In this document: piece by piece, positions 39,030 through 49,282 of the stretch
Numbering within the stretch: the stretch's first letter is position 1
Layout: each line of letters begins with the position of its first letter
NCBI RefSeq assembly: GCF_014851395.1
Contig: NW_024040041.1
Location: forward strand, 13,450,242-13,514,241
Reading direction: 5' to 3'
DNA length: 64,000 nucleotides
Source of the DNA: Micropterus salmoides
Taxonomy: Eukaryota; Chordata; Actinopteri; Centrarchiformes; Centrarchidae
Program-made: the position numbers and the translations under genes
The notes under the pieces: model-generated
The model's database searches: none
What the model was told of the DNA's origin: nothing
What the model saw: the letters and a program-made list of their open reading frames with translations, nothing else

Positions 39030-40275
39030 CAGGTGCTGGTCATATAATTAGAATATCATCAAAAAGTTGATTTATTTCAGTAATTCCATTAAAAAAGTGA
39101 AACTTGTATAATGTATACATTCATTCCACACAGACTGATATATTTCAAGTGTTCATTCCTTTTAATTTTGATGATTATAAATGACAACTAGTGAAAACCC
39201 CAAAATCAGTATCTCAGAAAATTAGAATATTGTGAAAAGGTTCAATATTGAAGACACCTGGTGGGGGAGATTCACAAAGAGATTCACAAAGAGTGGACTG
39301 CAGCTGGAGTCAGTGCTTCAAGAACCACCACGCACAGACGTATGCATGACATGGGTTTCAGCTGTCGCATTCCTTGTGTCAAGCCACTCTTGAACAAGAC
39401 ACAGCGTCAGAAGCGTCTCGCCTGGGCTAAAGACAAAAAGGACTGGACTGCTGCTGAGTGGTCCAAAGTTATGTTCTCTGATGAAAGTAAATTGTGCATT
39501 TCCTTTGGAAATCAAGGTCCCAGAGTCTGGAGGAAGAGAGGAGAGGCACAGAATCCACGTTGCTTGAAGTCCAGTGTAAAGTTTCCACAGTCAGTGATGG
39601 CTTGGGGTGCCAAGTCATCTGCTGGTGTTGGTCCACTGTGTTTTCTGAGGTCAAAGGTCAACGCAGCCGTCTACCAGGAAGTTTTAGAGCACTTCATGCT
39701 TCCTGCTGCTGACCAACTTTATGGAGATGCAGATTTCATTTTCCAACATGACTTGGCACCTGCACACAGTGCCAAAGCTACCAGTACCTGGTTTAAGGAC
39801 CATGGTATCCCTGTTCTTAATTGGCCAGCAAACTCGCCTGACCTTAACCCTATAGAAAATCTATGGGGTATTGTGAAGAGGAAGATGCGATAAGCCAGAC
39901 CCAACAATGCAGAAGAGCTGAAGGCCACTATCAGAGCATCCTGGGCTCCCATAACACCTGAGCAGTGCCACAGACTGATTGACTCCATGCCACGCCGCAT
40001 TGCTGCAGTAATTCAGGCAAAAGGAGCCCCACCTAAGTATTGAATGCTGTACATGTTCACACTTTTCATGTTCATACTTTTCAGTTGGCCAACATTTCTA
40101 AAAATCCTTTTTTTGTATTGGTCTTAAGTAATATTCCAATTTTCTGAGATACTGAATTGAAATATATCAGTCTGTGTGTAATTAATGAATATAACATCCT
40201 AGTTTCACTTTTTGAATGGAATTACTGAAATAAATCAACTTTTTGATGATATTCTAATTATATGACCAGCACCTG
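39030..40275 (+). mobile_element. Tc1-like transposon copy A, N-terminal part deleted
   Basis: Ends CAGGTGCTGGTCATATAATT and its inverted copy, flanked by TA (39028-39029, 40276-40277). The remaining transposase frame (39261-39893) covers the DDE core: VMFSDESK, the HDLAPAHSAK block and NSPDLNPIENLWG. A stop follows KRKMR (TAA at 39891-39893), with the C-terminal end still legible after it. Compared with copy B at 57099-58631, about 0.3 kb with the helix-turn-helix region is missing. Inactive. Confidence 0.88.
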
Positions 40276-40794
40276 TATATATTTACATGATAAATAAATG
40301 TAATGTTTTCATTAAAACATACATATTTCACGTTGTCATCTGACAACCCATCAGCAGAGCAATAATGCAGGCTAATTCACATCAGAGTACAGGACAGGTA
40401 GACTTATTATGAATTCTTATTAAATGACGATATAGTCTTGTTAATATTATGACTTTTTTCCCAACATGTCAGAGAACACGTGGGAGAATGTGTTATGAAT
40501 GTGCATAAAGTTTTAACACTTGCAGAAAACCTGAAACACAGGAGCTATTAAAGTCCAGGATTTATAACTGAATTAAAATGAAGGTGAAAAGGCACATACA
40601 CATTTAAGAAGGTTACTTCCCCAAACAAAGACACAAAGAGGAGGGAAGACAAAATCATGCATTTTGTGTTTCCTTTTTTATAAATAAAGATTAGTAACAC
40701 CCACATGTTCCCCAGTAGCAACCTCAAGAAAATGGACCTAAATACTAGTCAGCAGCACATCACAAGTCACGGGATACAGGTGCAAAGATGGTTA

Positions 40795-41454
40795 TAGGGT
40801 TGGGCGATGTCTACAAAATTTCCATCAGAGGATGTCTACAAAAAAATCGGGATGGACGAGGTCATCGGTGCGCGGGCTTGTGGGGGGCAGCATTCCTCTT
40901 AAGTGCATGTGTTCTCGCACAGACTTCACTCAGTAAAAAAAAGTGGTAGACTATTAACTTATGTTACAAGTCGCGGTGGATAATTTGTGCATGGACCAGG
41001 TAAAGCAACGGTGAACACACAGGGTGCAGATGTTGGTTACAGTTGTTTGATAGGCTGCGTCATTAATAAGCCGACCTGCAGCTCACCTGCTGCCCTGATA
41101 AGGGATCGCAGGTGGAGATTTACGGAAAAAAGACGAGTTCTCAGTATTTTAGGCGAATTTTACATACTGCTGATGGAGAAAATGGACCAGACAGGGGGAG
41201 AGAGAGAGAGACAGAGAAAGGCGGGGCAAGCCGGGCTGTTTACCTGAGGTGTGAGAGTGTGTCAGGGTGTGGGCAGAAGAGAATTCCGAGGCAGGTGCAG
41301 AGCATAATTTAAAACAATAAGAATATTAGCAATTAAAACCTGCTTTCACAGGGTGGTGTAATGTAAAAATCTGAGATTTTTTTTGCTGGGGAGGTGGAGG
41401 TTTTACAACCATGATGTCGGCTCAACGTCGTGATGTCTGTTAGGCCCAACCCTA
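40795..41454. mobile_element. non-autonomous hAT-type element
   Basis: Inverted ends TAGGGTTGGGC / GCCCAACCCTA and a perfect 8-bp target duplication gatggtta on both sides (40787-40794 and 41455-41462), as made by hAT transposases. 660 bp, no coding capacity. Confidence 0.82.
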
Positions 41455-41809
41455 GATGGTTACAATATAATAAGTTATACATGTGGTAAGCCTCTATTTA
41501 TTATTATTATCATCATTTCAGCTAACACAGCAATATACTCTACAGTATTTCAATTATGTACATGATTTGACCAATACTTTGATTAATTATAATAAATTAA
41601 ATTAAATAAATAATAAATTATATTTGAACTAATTATTACTTTAGAAGTTTTATTAAAATGTGGGAAATGTATTTGTGGTGTTAATAATTATAAACATTTC
41701 ACTAAAATGAAATGAAAGAATGTCAAAGAAAGTTTGAATGAATCCTGAACATTGATTCTCCAGTTTCATCAAATTGTAAAGTGAAAGCCAAGTCCAACCC
41801 AGCTCTCTC

Positions 41810-42040
41810 CTCCCTGTGAGGAGGCGTCAGTGCAAAACTCAGATGTCTTCCACCTCTACTTATCTGACTGCAGAGAGGATGACAGAGAACAGTGGACACA
41901 CAGTTTAACATGATGGACTATAGGACAGGACTGCTGCTTTTAACTGTCTGCTGGGCAGGTGAAGATCTTTACTGACCTTTAACTAACTTTTATTTGTGTC
42001 TCCAGCTTCTCCAGAATATGAACCAGTGGTTAAAGTTTAG
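41810..42040 (+). pseudogene. ighv: VH4: leader plus promoter remnant of a lost VH
   Basis: From about 41810 the sequence repeats the VH3 5' flank nearly base for base, including the leader exon (start 41910, donor after 41958). Then the copy breaks off: the intron is shortened, and only agaatatgaaccagtggtta of FR1 survives near 42010. There is no V body and no recombination signal. It looks like a VH3 duplicate with an internal deletion reaching the J cluster. Confidence 0.8.
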
Positions 42041-42388
42041 ACAATGCTTGATAATAAAATCAATAAGTGACTTGCTTGCCAAAGGCCTGCGTTCAAAATG
42101 ATTGTGTTTTCCAGTACAGATAAAGTGATCACACGGTACAAATATTGTCATTGATAGGTCTTTATGTTTCTGCTGCCATACAACTGCACTTAACAAATGA
42201 TTTGATTTTCTCAAACTGCTGACCATACAGAAAATCACTAGTTGCTTTTAGCTTATTGGTTTGGCTTGGAAATCTCAAGGGAAGTGGTTCATAAATAAAA
42301 CAGTTGGAATTGCCTTGTCAGTGAAACATGTATGTTCAAACAGCAGTTTTAGTGTTTGTATTAGAAGCAGATGTAATATATCACTGTG

Positions 42389-42443
42389 ATGGCTACTTTG
42401 ACTACTGGAGGAAAGGGACACAATTCACTGTAACTTCTCATGA
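42389..42443 (+). pseudogene. ighj: JH0: defective joining segment
   Basis: Consensus heptamer CACTGTG (42382-42388) with nonamer-like AGTGTTTGT 22 bases upstream. Codes GYFDYW followed by RKGTQFTVTS. The WG-x-G motif is changed to W-R-K-G, and the donor site is displaced (GAGTAATA), giving a phase that does not fit the C-mu1 acceptor. Confidence 0.7.
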
Positions 42444-42647
42444 GTAATAATCAAATATATTTTGAGTGTAGACAATTCAATAATTTTCTGGTTTATCATA
42501 AAAAATATATAATTTATCCTGCAATTAAACTAGAACTTAATCTTAAATTAGTAGGTATACACTGTAGTTTACTAAGTAACAATTTATTAGATGATCAAAG
42601 TTGTAAAGTATTTTTGCACTGAAGTGCTATTGAAACCTGTCACTCTG

Positions 42648-42698
42648 ACCACTACTTTGACTACTGGGGAAAAGGAACAATGGTGACTGTCACAACAG
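42648..42698 (+). CDS. ighj: JH1: joining segment, the intact one
   Basis: Heptamer CACTCTG (42641-42647, one mismatch), 23-base spacer, nonamer TATTTTTGC (42609-42617, weak at both ends). Codes YFDYWGKGTMVTVTT and ends ACAACAG before GTAAAA. The WGKGT motif is complete and the phase-1 donor joins in frame to C-mu1. It is the only JH here with correct motif, signal and donor. Confidence 0.85.
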
Positions 42699-42828
42699 GT
42701 AAAATGTCTTCATATTGAAAAAGTCGTAATTACACAGTTTAATACAGTATATTTAAACCTTAATGGCATCAACGGCATCTTTCAGGTGCTATTTTTCCAT
42801 GTTGGATATGTTGACACATTACACTGTG

Positions 42829-42873
42829 ACAGAGCTTTTGATTACTGGGGCACGATGGTAACAATTACATCAG
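42829..42873 (+). CDS. ighj: JH2: shortened joining segment
   Basis: Consensus heptamer CACTGTG (42822-42828), 23-base spacer, nonamer TATTTTTCC. Codes AFDYWG directly followed by TMVTITS, so two codons of the WG-x-G-T motif are gone. The donor (CAG|GTAAGA) is good and in phase. It may still rearrange, but the J bulge that the Gly motif forms would be abnormal. Confidence 0.72.
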
Positions 42874-43002
42874 GTAAGATTTGTGCCATTTCATATCTAC
42901 AGTAGGGTAAGTTTTGAAATGTCATTTTTAAGTCATTTTGTCACTTTCCAGCATGTCAAGTGTCACTTCAAAAGTAAAATGTTTTAATACAGTAAGTTCT
43001 GT

Positions 43003-43391
43003 TTGTCACGAATTGTGATGCGAGTGCGTGGGAGAGCAGGTTGGTGGACCCAAATGCAGGACACAGAAACAGGAAGATACACACACGATTAACAAGCAGG
43101 GCGGGAGCAACACAGGTGACAGACATGAGGGACTAATCAAGCACACACACCCAGGCAGAGTGATCACTGGGAAAACAGGTAGACAAGCAGGCAGAGGGAT
43201 TACTGGGGGGAACAGGCAGAAGCAAACTGAAATGCAGAAAAATAAATTAAACATCACAAGGCAAAAACTAAAACAGGATAGACAGGCAAACCAAACAACA
43301 AACTGAGTAACAAGAACAGTCTATAACAGAATAATCAAAATAATGATGAAACTAAAGACCAGAGCAGACATGCCCACAGTGTGACAAACAG
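43003..43391. repeat. dispersed non-autonomous repeat between JH2 and JH3
   Basis: Inverted ends ctgtttgtcac / gtgacaaacag enclose about 0.4 kb with tgcaggacacagaaacagg and many CAGG motifs. A related-looking element lies at 55829-56393. It is probably a small DNA transposon derivative; family not identified. Confidence 0.5.
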
Positions 43392-43546
43392 CGATATTCT
43401 CAGCAGGATGCAATGGTGCATATTTATGGCTTGTTTATATTAAGTGGATTGATTTAATTTAATTTAAGTGGATTTTATAATATAATGGGATTCCTTAAAA
43501 ATTTTAGGTAGATGCTCATTCAACATTTAGTAGATTCAGCACTATG

Positions 43547-43596
43547 CTACTGGTGCATTTGACTTCTGGGGAAAGGGTACAACAGTAACTGTTTCA
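43547..43596 (+). pseudogene. ighj: JH3: joining segment without splice donor
   Basis: Heptamer-like CACTATG (43540-43546), no clear nonamer 23 bases upstream. Codes TGAFDFWGKGTTVTVS with an intact WGKG motif, but the end reads TTTCATAAG where TTTCATCAG|GTAAG is expected. A deletion of about five bases has removed the donor, so it cannot splice to a constant exon. Confidence 0.75.
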
Positions 43597-43993
43597 TAAG
43601 AATACTATTTTTGTAAGTTTTTGTAAGAATGACATTAACTCAGTTACTTGATGTTTATCAACTTTGCACCTTCATTTTTTTAAATTTAAAATAATAACTA
43701 ATGATTATTTTCAAAGTTGCAGTTTAAAGTGATTTGAGTATTTATGTATAAACTAACAAAAAGCTACCACATATACTATCATTAAGGGACTGAAGGTTAA
43801 CCTTAGTGCAGCAGACCTCTAAATAAAGGAGACAGGGAAACATAAAGCTTTGTGTAGGACACTTGCAATATCCACATTTTACATGCTGTGCTTTGTTGCA
43901 CTATAGATCAACTTAACTGACTTGGTGAAAGTGTATTTTAAATTTTATTGGTAGCTTGCTATTTTGATTGCATGTTTGTTTTTCTTCTGTTAG

Positions 43994-44290
43994 CCACTCC
44001 AGCTGCACCAACTGTGCTTCCTCTGGGGCAATGTGGTTCTGGGACTGGAGACATGGTCACCCTTGGCTGTATTGCCACCGACTTCTCACCCTCCTCACTG
44101 ACCTTCACATGGAGCAAAAATGGGACTGCCTTGACGGACTTCATTCAGTGCCCTCCAGTACAGTACGACAACATTTACACGAGAGTAAGTCTAATCAAAG
44201 TGAGGAAACGGGACTGGGACGCTAGTGAGACTTTCCAATGTGCCGTGCCACATGCAGGAGGAAATGGACAGGCTACTATCACAAAACCAA
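43994..44290 (+). CDS. ighm: C-mu1: first constant exon (IgM CH1 type)
   Basis: 99 codons, phase 1 at both ends (acceptor tctgttag, donor GTAAGA). Starts ATPAAPTVLPLGQCGSGTGD, the teleost C-mu1 pattern. The Cys in PLGQC is at the position for the light-chain bond; the domain Cys pair is in TLGCIA and FQCAV, with the core Trp in FTWSK. A further Cys is present in DFIQCPPVQ, where a Tyr is usual. In teleosts this exon is used by IgM and is also spliced to delta1 to begin IgD; here only the second use is possible, since no C-mu2 to C-mu4 follow. Confidence 0.87.
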
Positions 44291-45299
44291 GTAAGAATTA
44301 TGCTATCCTTTTTTTAGTAGTTGATTTGAAATCTAGTAAGTTTACATGGTGGAACTGTAAACATAGTTTATGATTGTGCAACAAAGTTGTTTTAATTAAA
44401 TGTATAAATTGCACAGAATATTCAAGCAGTTTGGTAAATCTATAAATAATGTCATACTTAATTGACTGCTTTTGCCAGTTGATGTAAAATACAGTGTTGA
44501 ATGGAATAGCCTTAGTCAAAGAAAGATTTTACTGGGCTGTAAATGTACTGCAAAACTACTTCAAGGTTCAAGGTAGTTTATTTATCATTATATAACAAAT
44601 GGTTGTATGAGGAAAAGAAAGATTGTAGTCCCTTCATGCAACACACACAGAACTTAACTGCTAATTAAAACAACATAGGCCTGTACTATAGTTATTTACA
44701 TATTTAGGCTACACGTATACTCCCAGATAGTTCCACAGTGCATTTTTGTGAATTTGCAATAATATGGTTTTCATCTTCATATAAAAAAAGTCTGAAATTT
44801 GAGAAACGGTGTTGGAAACAAATATACTGCAATCTGTCAATAAGGAAGATAAAAACAGCATAGAGCATACAAATAAAATAAAACTGCACACTTTAGTGAC
44901 AAGCTACAGTAAGTATTTTAAGGGGCGCAATGATATGTGCATAATGTGTGCAAGTTTCATAACTTAGTACAGAAAATCCTTTCTGCCTACATATAGGCTA
45001 TTCAGTATTTTTGTTAACCAGGGGTGATTTATGGTACTTTCTGGGGAACTGGGTTTTACTTAATGCTTCTGAAACTTCCAGCACCATATCCACCTTAAGA
45101 CACCAGACACAGTAAAACTCTGCCATCTAGCCTAAATACAAAGACATTACACTTTGAATTAAGACAACATGGTTAATTAGTTGACCAAAATCTGATGGGA
45201 TATATAAGTGAAGACAGACAGCTCATGTTTTAAAAAAGCTACACATCCAATGTTTAGAAAGAGGCAAGTAAAGACAAAGTAATCTCTTCTCTGTCTCAG
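44291..45299. other. C-mu1 to delta1 interval without IgM exons
   Basis: 1,009 bp. All forward frames were read for Ig domain marks (Cys, Trp, Y-x-C) and for a membrane exon; none was found. At about 44570-44895 there is a dispersed repeat (aaggtagtttatttatcatt ... agcatagagcatac), possibly linked to loss of the IgM exons. Confidence 0.7.
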
Positions 45300-45617
45300 G
45301 ACTGCGGGTTGTCCCTCCAAACATCACATTACACCCTGTGTGGGAAGGTGAATTTGGGGCCTCACCAGTCAGACTCATCTGCACACTAAGTGGCTTCTTT
45401 CCAGACCAACTGAGTGTGATGTGGCAACGGGACAACCAACCTCTAAACATTATGCAAACCCAAAGGAAGCTGCAGAGTGTGGAGGGAGTGGAGAAAACCT
45501 TCAGTCTAAGCAGTGAGATTGAGCCAAATATGAAACAGTGGGCAGGTGGCTCAAGTTTTACATGCAGGTCCATTCACAATCACAGTGAATTTCGAAAAAC
45601 AATAAGTATTTGTCAAA
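45300..45617 (+). CDS. ighd: C-delta1
   Basis: 106 codons, phase 1, acceptor gtctcag and donor GTAAGT. Ig domain with HPVWEGEFGASPVRLICTLS, core Trp in VMWQRDN and second Cys in SSFTCRS. This is the teleost delta1 pattern; it reads in frame from C-mu1 (AAACCA A|GA CTG). It ends SICQ at a Cys. Its intron to delta2 carries a short dispersed repeat (45685-45755, agtttatttgtatagcacct). Confidence 0.88.
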
Positions 45618-45853
45618 GTAAGTATGTACAAATAATGTCTTAACACACAATATGACAATTTCTGACATAAACATAGTAGTAAGTAAGTAAAGTTTATTTG
45701 TATAGCACCTTTCACAGATAAAAATCACAAAGTGGTTCACAATAAGTAAAATACAATGCATAAGAAAATTTTAATACAGATGGAAAACAGAACACAAACC
45801 ATACCATTTTAAAACATAATATAAATGTTGCTGATATAATTTTTTTCCTGCAG

Positions 45854-46150
45854 CACAGACAAGCGCCCCTCCTTCTGTTCATGTGGAGGTTCCCAGCTTC
45901 AAGACAGTAATGGAGTCAACGTCTGATGTGAAGGCAACGTGTTCAGTCCGCACAGTGTTTGAAGCAAAGATGACCTGGCTGATGGATGGGCAACCCCCAT
46001 CCAGTAACCAAGTGAACCAGGTCACAAATACAACTCATTTAATAAGCACTCTGACGGTTTCCTCGAGTCGGTGGAAACAACTGAAGTTTCTGAAATGTAA
46101 AGTTGAACATCGCTGCTTCTCATCCTCTGAGGAAACAATAAATGTTGCAG
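45854..46150 (+). CDS. ighd: C-delta2, block copy a
   Basis: 99 codons, phase 1. Starts TQTSAPPSVHVEVPSF; Cys in KATCSVR, Trp in MTWLMDG, Cys in HRCFSS plus an extra Cys in FLKCKV. It differs from copies b and c by several amino acid changes (for example MTWLM for VTWLM) and in its first residues, because its acceptor lies in different sequence (cctgcag). Confidence 0.88.
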
Positions 46151-46241
46151 GTCAGAGGAGAAGACAAAATAAAAATCAGGTGTGTTGTGACAGCAAAGTA
46201 CCTAAAATAATTCTTCATTGTTTTCTTTCTGTATCATCCAG

Positions 46242-46553
46242 CGCCTGCAGTTACAGCTCCATCAGTGGAGATCAGGAGATCTCTCCCAGATTTGCTGAAG
46301 GGAAACAGTGCTGTGCTGGAGTGTGACGTCACACAACTCTCCTCCAGTGACCTCTACATCACCTTTCAGGCCAACAGTGTTGACATCTCTGACAAACAGT
46401 ATGTTGATCTTCCTGAAGCCCCAGGCCTCCATTCAGTCAGTAGACGCTTCACTGTCCCTCCAAACTACTGGAAGAGAGACACAAGTTTCACCTGCAGAGT
46501 GAATCAAGGTTTCTCCAGCAGCTTCAAGTCAAACCCCACTGGCAATATTTTTG
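46242..46553 (+). CDS. ighd: C-delta3, block copy a
   Basis: 104 codons, phase 1. APAVTAPSVEIRRSLPDLLK start; Cys in VLECDV, second Cys in SFTCRVNQ. The usual core Trp is replaced (LYITFQANS), as is normal for this delta domain. One residue (R in FTCRV, K in the other copies) is the main coding difference. Confidence 0.88.
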
Positions 46554-46647
46554 GTGAGAGGAGTTTCTCTTTCTGTTCTTTGAACAATGAACTGATAATG
46601 TGATCGATCGATTCATTGATTTATTCATTTGCTCACATAATGTTTAG

Positions 46648-46932
46648 TGGACCCATCAGTGGAGCTCCTTCAGGTCCCCAGTAAAGAGTCAGGTCCACAG
46701 AGGATCTTGTGCTCTGGATGGGGCTTCAACCCTCAAATGAAATGGTTTCCTGAGTCTCAGCAAGCATCTCCATCAACTAATGACATCAGCATGAGTGCAG
46801 ATGGACGTGTGGCAGTAACCAGTCAACTTCACATCCCTCAGACAGAGTGGAAAACAGGGAAGGTCTTCACTTGTTTAGTGTCTGACAAGTCTCTGAGTAA
46901 AACAGTTGAAAAGAACATCAGCATCTGTTCAG
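46648..46932 (+). CDS. ighd: C-delta4, block copy a
   Basis: 95 codons, phase 1. VDPSVELLQVPSKESG start; Cys in ILCSGWG, Trp in MKWFPE, Cys in VFTCLVSD, ending SICS. Followed by 1.27 kb of intron that is repeated after copy b. Confidence 0.88.
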
Positions 46933-48199
46933 GTAAAATTAAAACATAAGGACAGTACCAACAATAACCTGCAGACTAATGAGAATAATATGGCCATCCA
47001 ACAAGGTTTTCACTTTTAATTTAAAACAGAATTAGCTGATTAAAGCTGCAGTGTTTAATGTATTTATAATAACGATTAATCAGATGACTGTGTAATGTGA
47101 AAAGTGTCGAACCCACAGAGAGTTGTCACCCAACTCTGCTGCTATACAGGTCTATGGAGCCTTTTAGCTTCTTTTCTATCATTGGCTTTGTTTTCTGCAG
47201 CTCTGCTCTTCTCAGCAGCCAACTGTTTTTAGGGGAAAACTCTGATAAACCCACCAAACACTACCTGCCCAGCACCAAACTACAGACAAATAAAGTTAGT
47301 GACAGGTGAACACAGTAGAGCCTTTAGTTCAAGACCAATATATTTACCTCACAACTTGTAGAGACCAAAACAGAACTAAAAGGAGAGTAAATATTATAGT
47401 ATAAGGTCTTCACTTGTGAAGTGTCTGACAGATCTCTGAACAAGACTGTCAGGAGGGAAATTAACCTCTGCTCAGCTAAAATGAAAACATAAGGAGAGCA
47501 ACAATTACGTCCAAATAACTAATGAGAATTATACAACTATCACGCAACTTGTTTTATTTGAATATAAAGCTGATATAATCAATTTATGTTAACTAGGAGG
47601 CAGAAGAATAATCCAAAGAAGCTGGTAGATGCTCATCCACCACCTTCTATCTGCTTACAGCATTGTTAGGCTGACATGCAAACAATGGCCTGCTGTAGTA
47701 TTGAGCTGAAACAGAGCCACATTAACATTATTTAGAATTGTGTTTCTGGCCACCTGGTGGATGTAAATCCAATATTCACTGATCTTTGTATAACTCTTCA
47801 CAAGAATCACACTTATCTGATTCTTTTGCTAGATGTTCTACTGTTCCTCTGCCACTCAGTAACATATTAATGTCTGCCATTTAGTGCTGGACAGGCAACA
47901 TACACCATGTTTGGTCAGAGATGATGAGACTCAACAACTAAATGTGCAGGATGCTCAATCTGCAGTAACAAAAAGTTGAAAAAAGCTGAAACTTTCTATA
48001 GAGAAGCAGAATGATACTTCTCTGTGTTTTTGTTATAAGAGATTCCTTTCATATTACATGGTAATTTGATTTAATATAAAAAATTTAATATTAAATAATG
48101 CAGTTTAAAAGCATAATATCAACATGGTCTTGTAATGTTGAAGACAATATTGGATTTGATTTTGCTTCATGACTCTTTACTTGTATTTTGGACTCTCAG
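46933..48199 (+). other. intron with a delta4 relic (copy a to b)
   Basis: At about 47404-47490 the sequence aaggtcttcacttgtgaagt ... gctcagctaaaatgaaaac copies the last third of a delta4 exon and its donor region, but with no exon start. It is a relic of an older delta4. The rest is non-coding and is repeated almost without change at 49283-50549. Confidence 0.7.
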
Positions 48200-48496
48200 T
48201 TTATTCAAGCGCCCCTCCTTCTGTTCATGTGGAGGTTCCCAGCTTCAAGACAGTAATGGAGTCAACGTCTGATGTGACGGCAACGTGTTCAGTCCGCACA
48301 GTGTTTGAAGCAAAGGTGACCTGGCTGATGGATGGGCAACCCCCATCCAGTCACCAAGTGAACCAGGTCACAAATACAACTCATTTAATAAGCACTCTGA
48401 CAGTTTCCTTTAGTCGGTGGAAACAACTGAAGCTTCTGAAATGTAAAGCTGAACATCGCTGCTTCTCATCCACTGAGGAGACAATAAATGTTGCAG
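48200..48496 (+). CDS. ighd: C-delta2, block copy b
   Basis: 99 codons, phase 1. The acceptor is ctctcag, so it begins VYSSAPPSVHVEVPSF after the delta4 end. Cys in TATCSVR, Trp in VTWLMDG, Cys in HRCFSS. Appears identical to copy c over the exon. Confidence 0.88.
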
Positions 48497-48591
48497 GTCA
48501 GAGGAGGTGACAAAATAAAAATCAGGTGTGTTGTGACAGCAAAGTACCTAAAATATATGATTCTGCCTTGTTTTCTTTCTGTATCATCCAG

Positions 48592-48903
48592 CGCCTGCAG
48601 TTACAGCTCCATCAGTGGAGATCAGGAGATCTCTCCCAGATTTGCTGAAGGGAAACAGTGCTGTGCTGGAGTGTGACGTCACACAACTCTCCTCCAGTGA
48701 CCTCTACATCACCTTTCAGGCCAACAGTGTTGACATCTCTGACAAACAGTATGTTGATCTTCCTGAAGCCCCAGGCCTCCATTCAGTCAGTAGACGCTTC
48801 ACTGTCCCTCCAAACTACTGGAAGAGAGACACAAGTTTCACCTGCAAAGTGAATCAAGGTTTCTCCAGCAGCTTCAAGTCAAACCCCACTGGCAATATTT
48901 TTG
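48592..48903 (+). CDS. ighd: C-delta3, block copy b
   Basis: 104 codons, phase 1, same borders as copy a shifted by 2,350 bp. Differs from copy a by FTCKV for FTCRV. Confidence 0.88.
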
Positions 48904-48997
48904 GTGAGAGGAGTTTCTCTTTCTGTTCTTTGAACAATGAACTGATAATGTGATCGACCGATTCATTGATTTATTCATTTGCTCACATAATGTTTAG

Positions 48998-49282
48998 TGG
49001 ACCCATCAGTGGAGCTCCTTCAGGTACCCAGTAAAGAGTCAGGTCCACAGAGGATCTTGTGCTCTGGATGGGGCTTCAACCCTCAAATGAAATGGTTTCC
49101 TGAGTCTCAGCAAGCATCTCCATCAACTAATGACATCAGCATGAGTGCAGATGGACGTGTGGCAGTAACCAGTCAACTTCACATCCCTCAGACAGAGTGG
49201 AAAACAGGGAAGGTCTTCACTTGTTTAGTGTCTGACAAGTCTCTGAGTAAAACAGTTGAAAAGAACATCAGCATCTGTTCAG
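48998..49282 (+). CDS. ighd: C-delta4, block copy b
   Basis: 95 codons, phase 1. The predicted protein is the same as copy a; the one base change noticed (ggtccc to ggtacc) is silent. Confidence 0.88.

Noticed and set aside
41990..42238. Minus-strand 82-codon frame in the VH4-JH0 gap
   Set aside because: No start context, domain or splice support; chance frame in AT-rich DNA.
42560..42575. CACTGTA as a D or J signal
   Set aside because: No nonamer on either side and no J motif behind it.
43028..43306. 92-codon Gly/Gln/Lys-rich frame
   Set aside because: Falls within a dispersed non-autonomous repeat; composition reflects the repeat.
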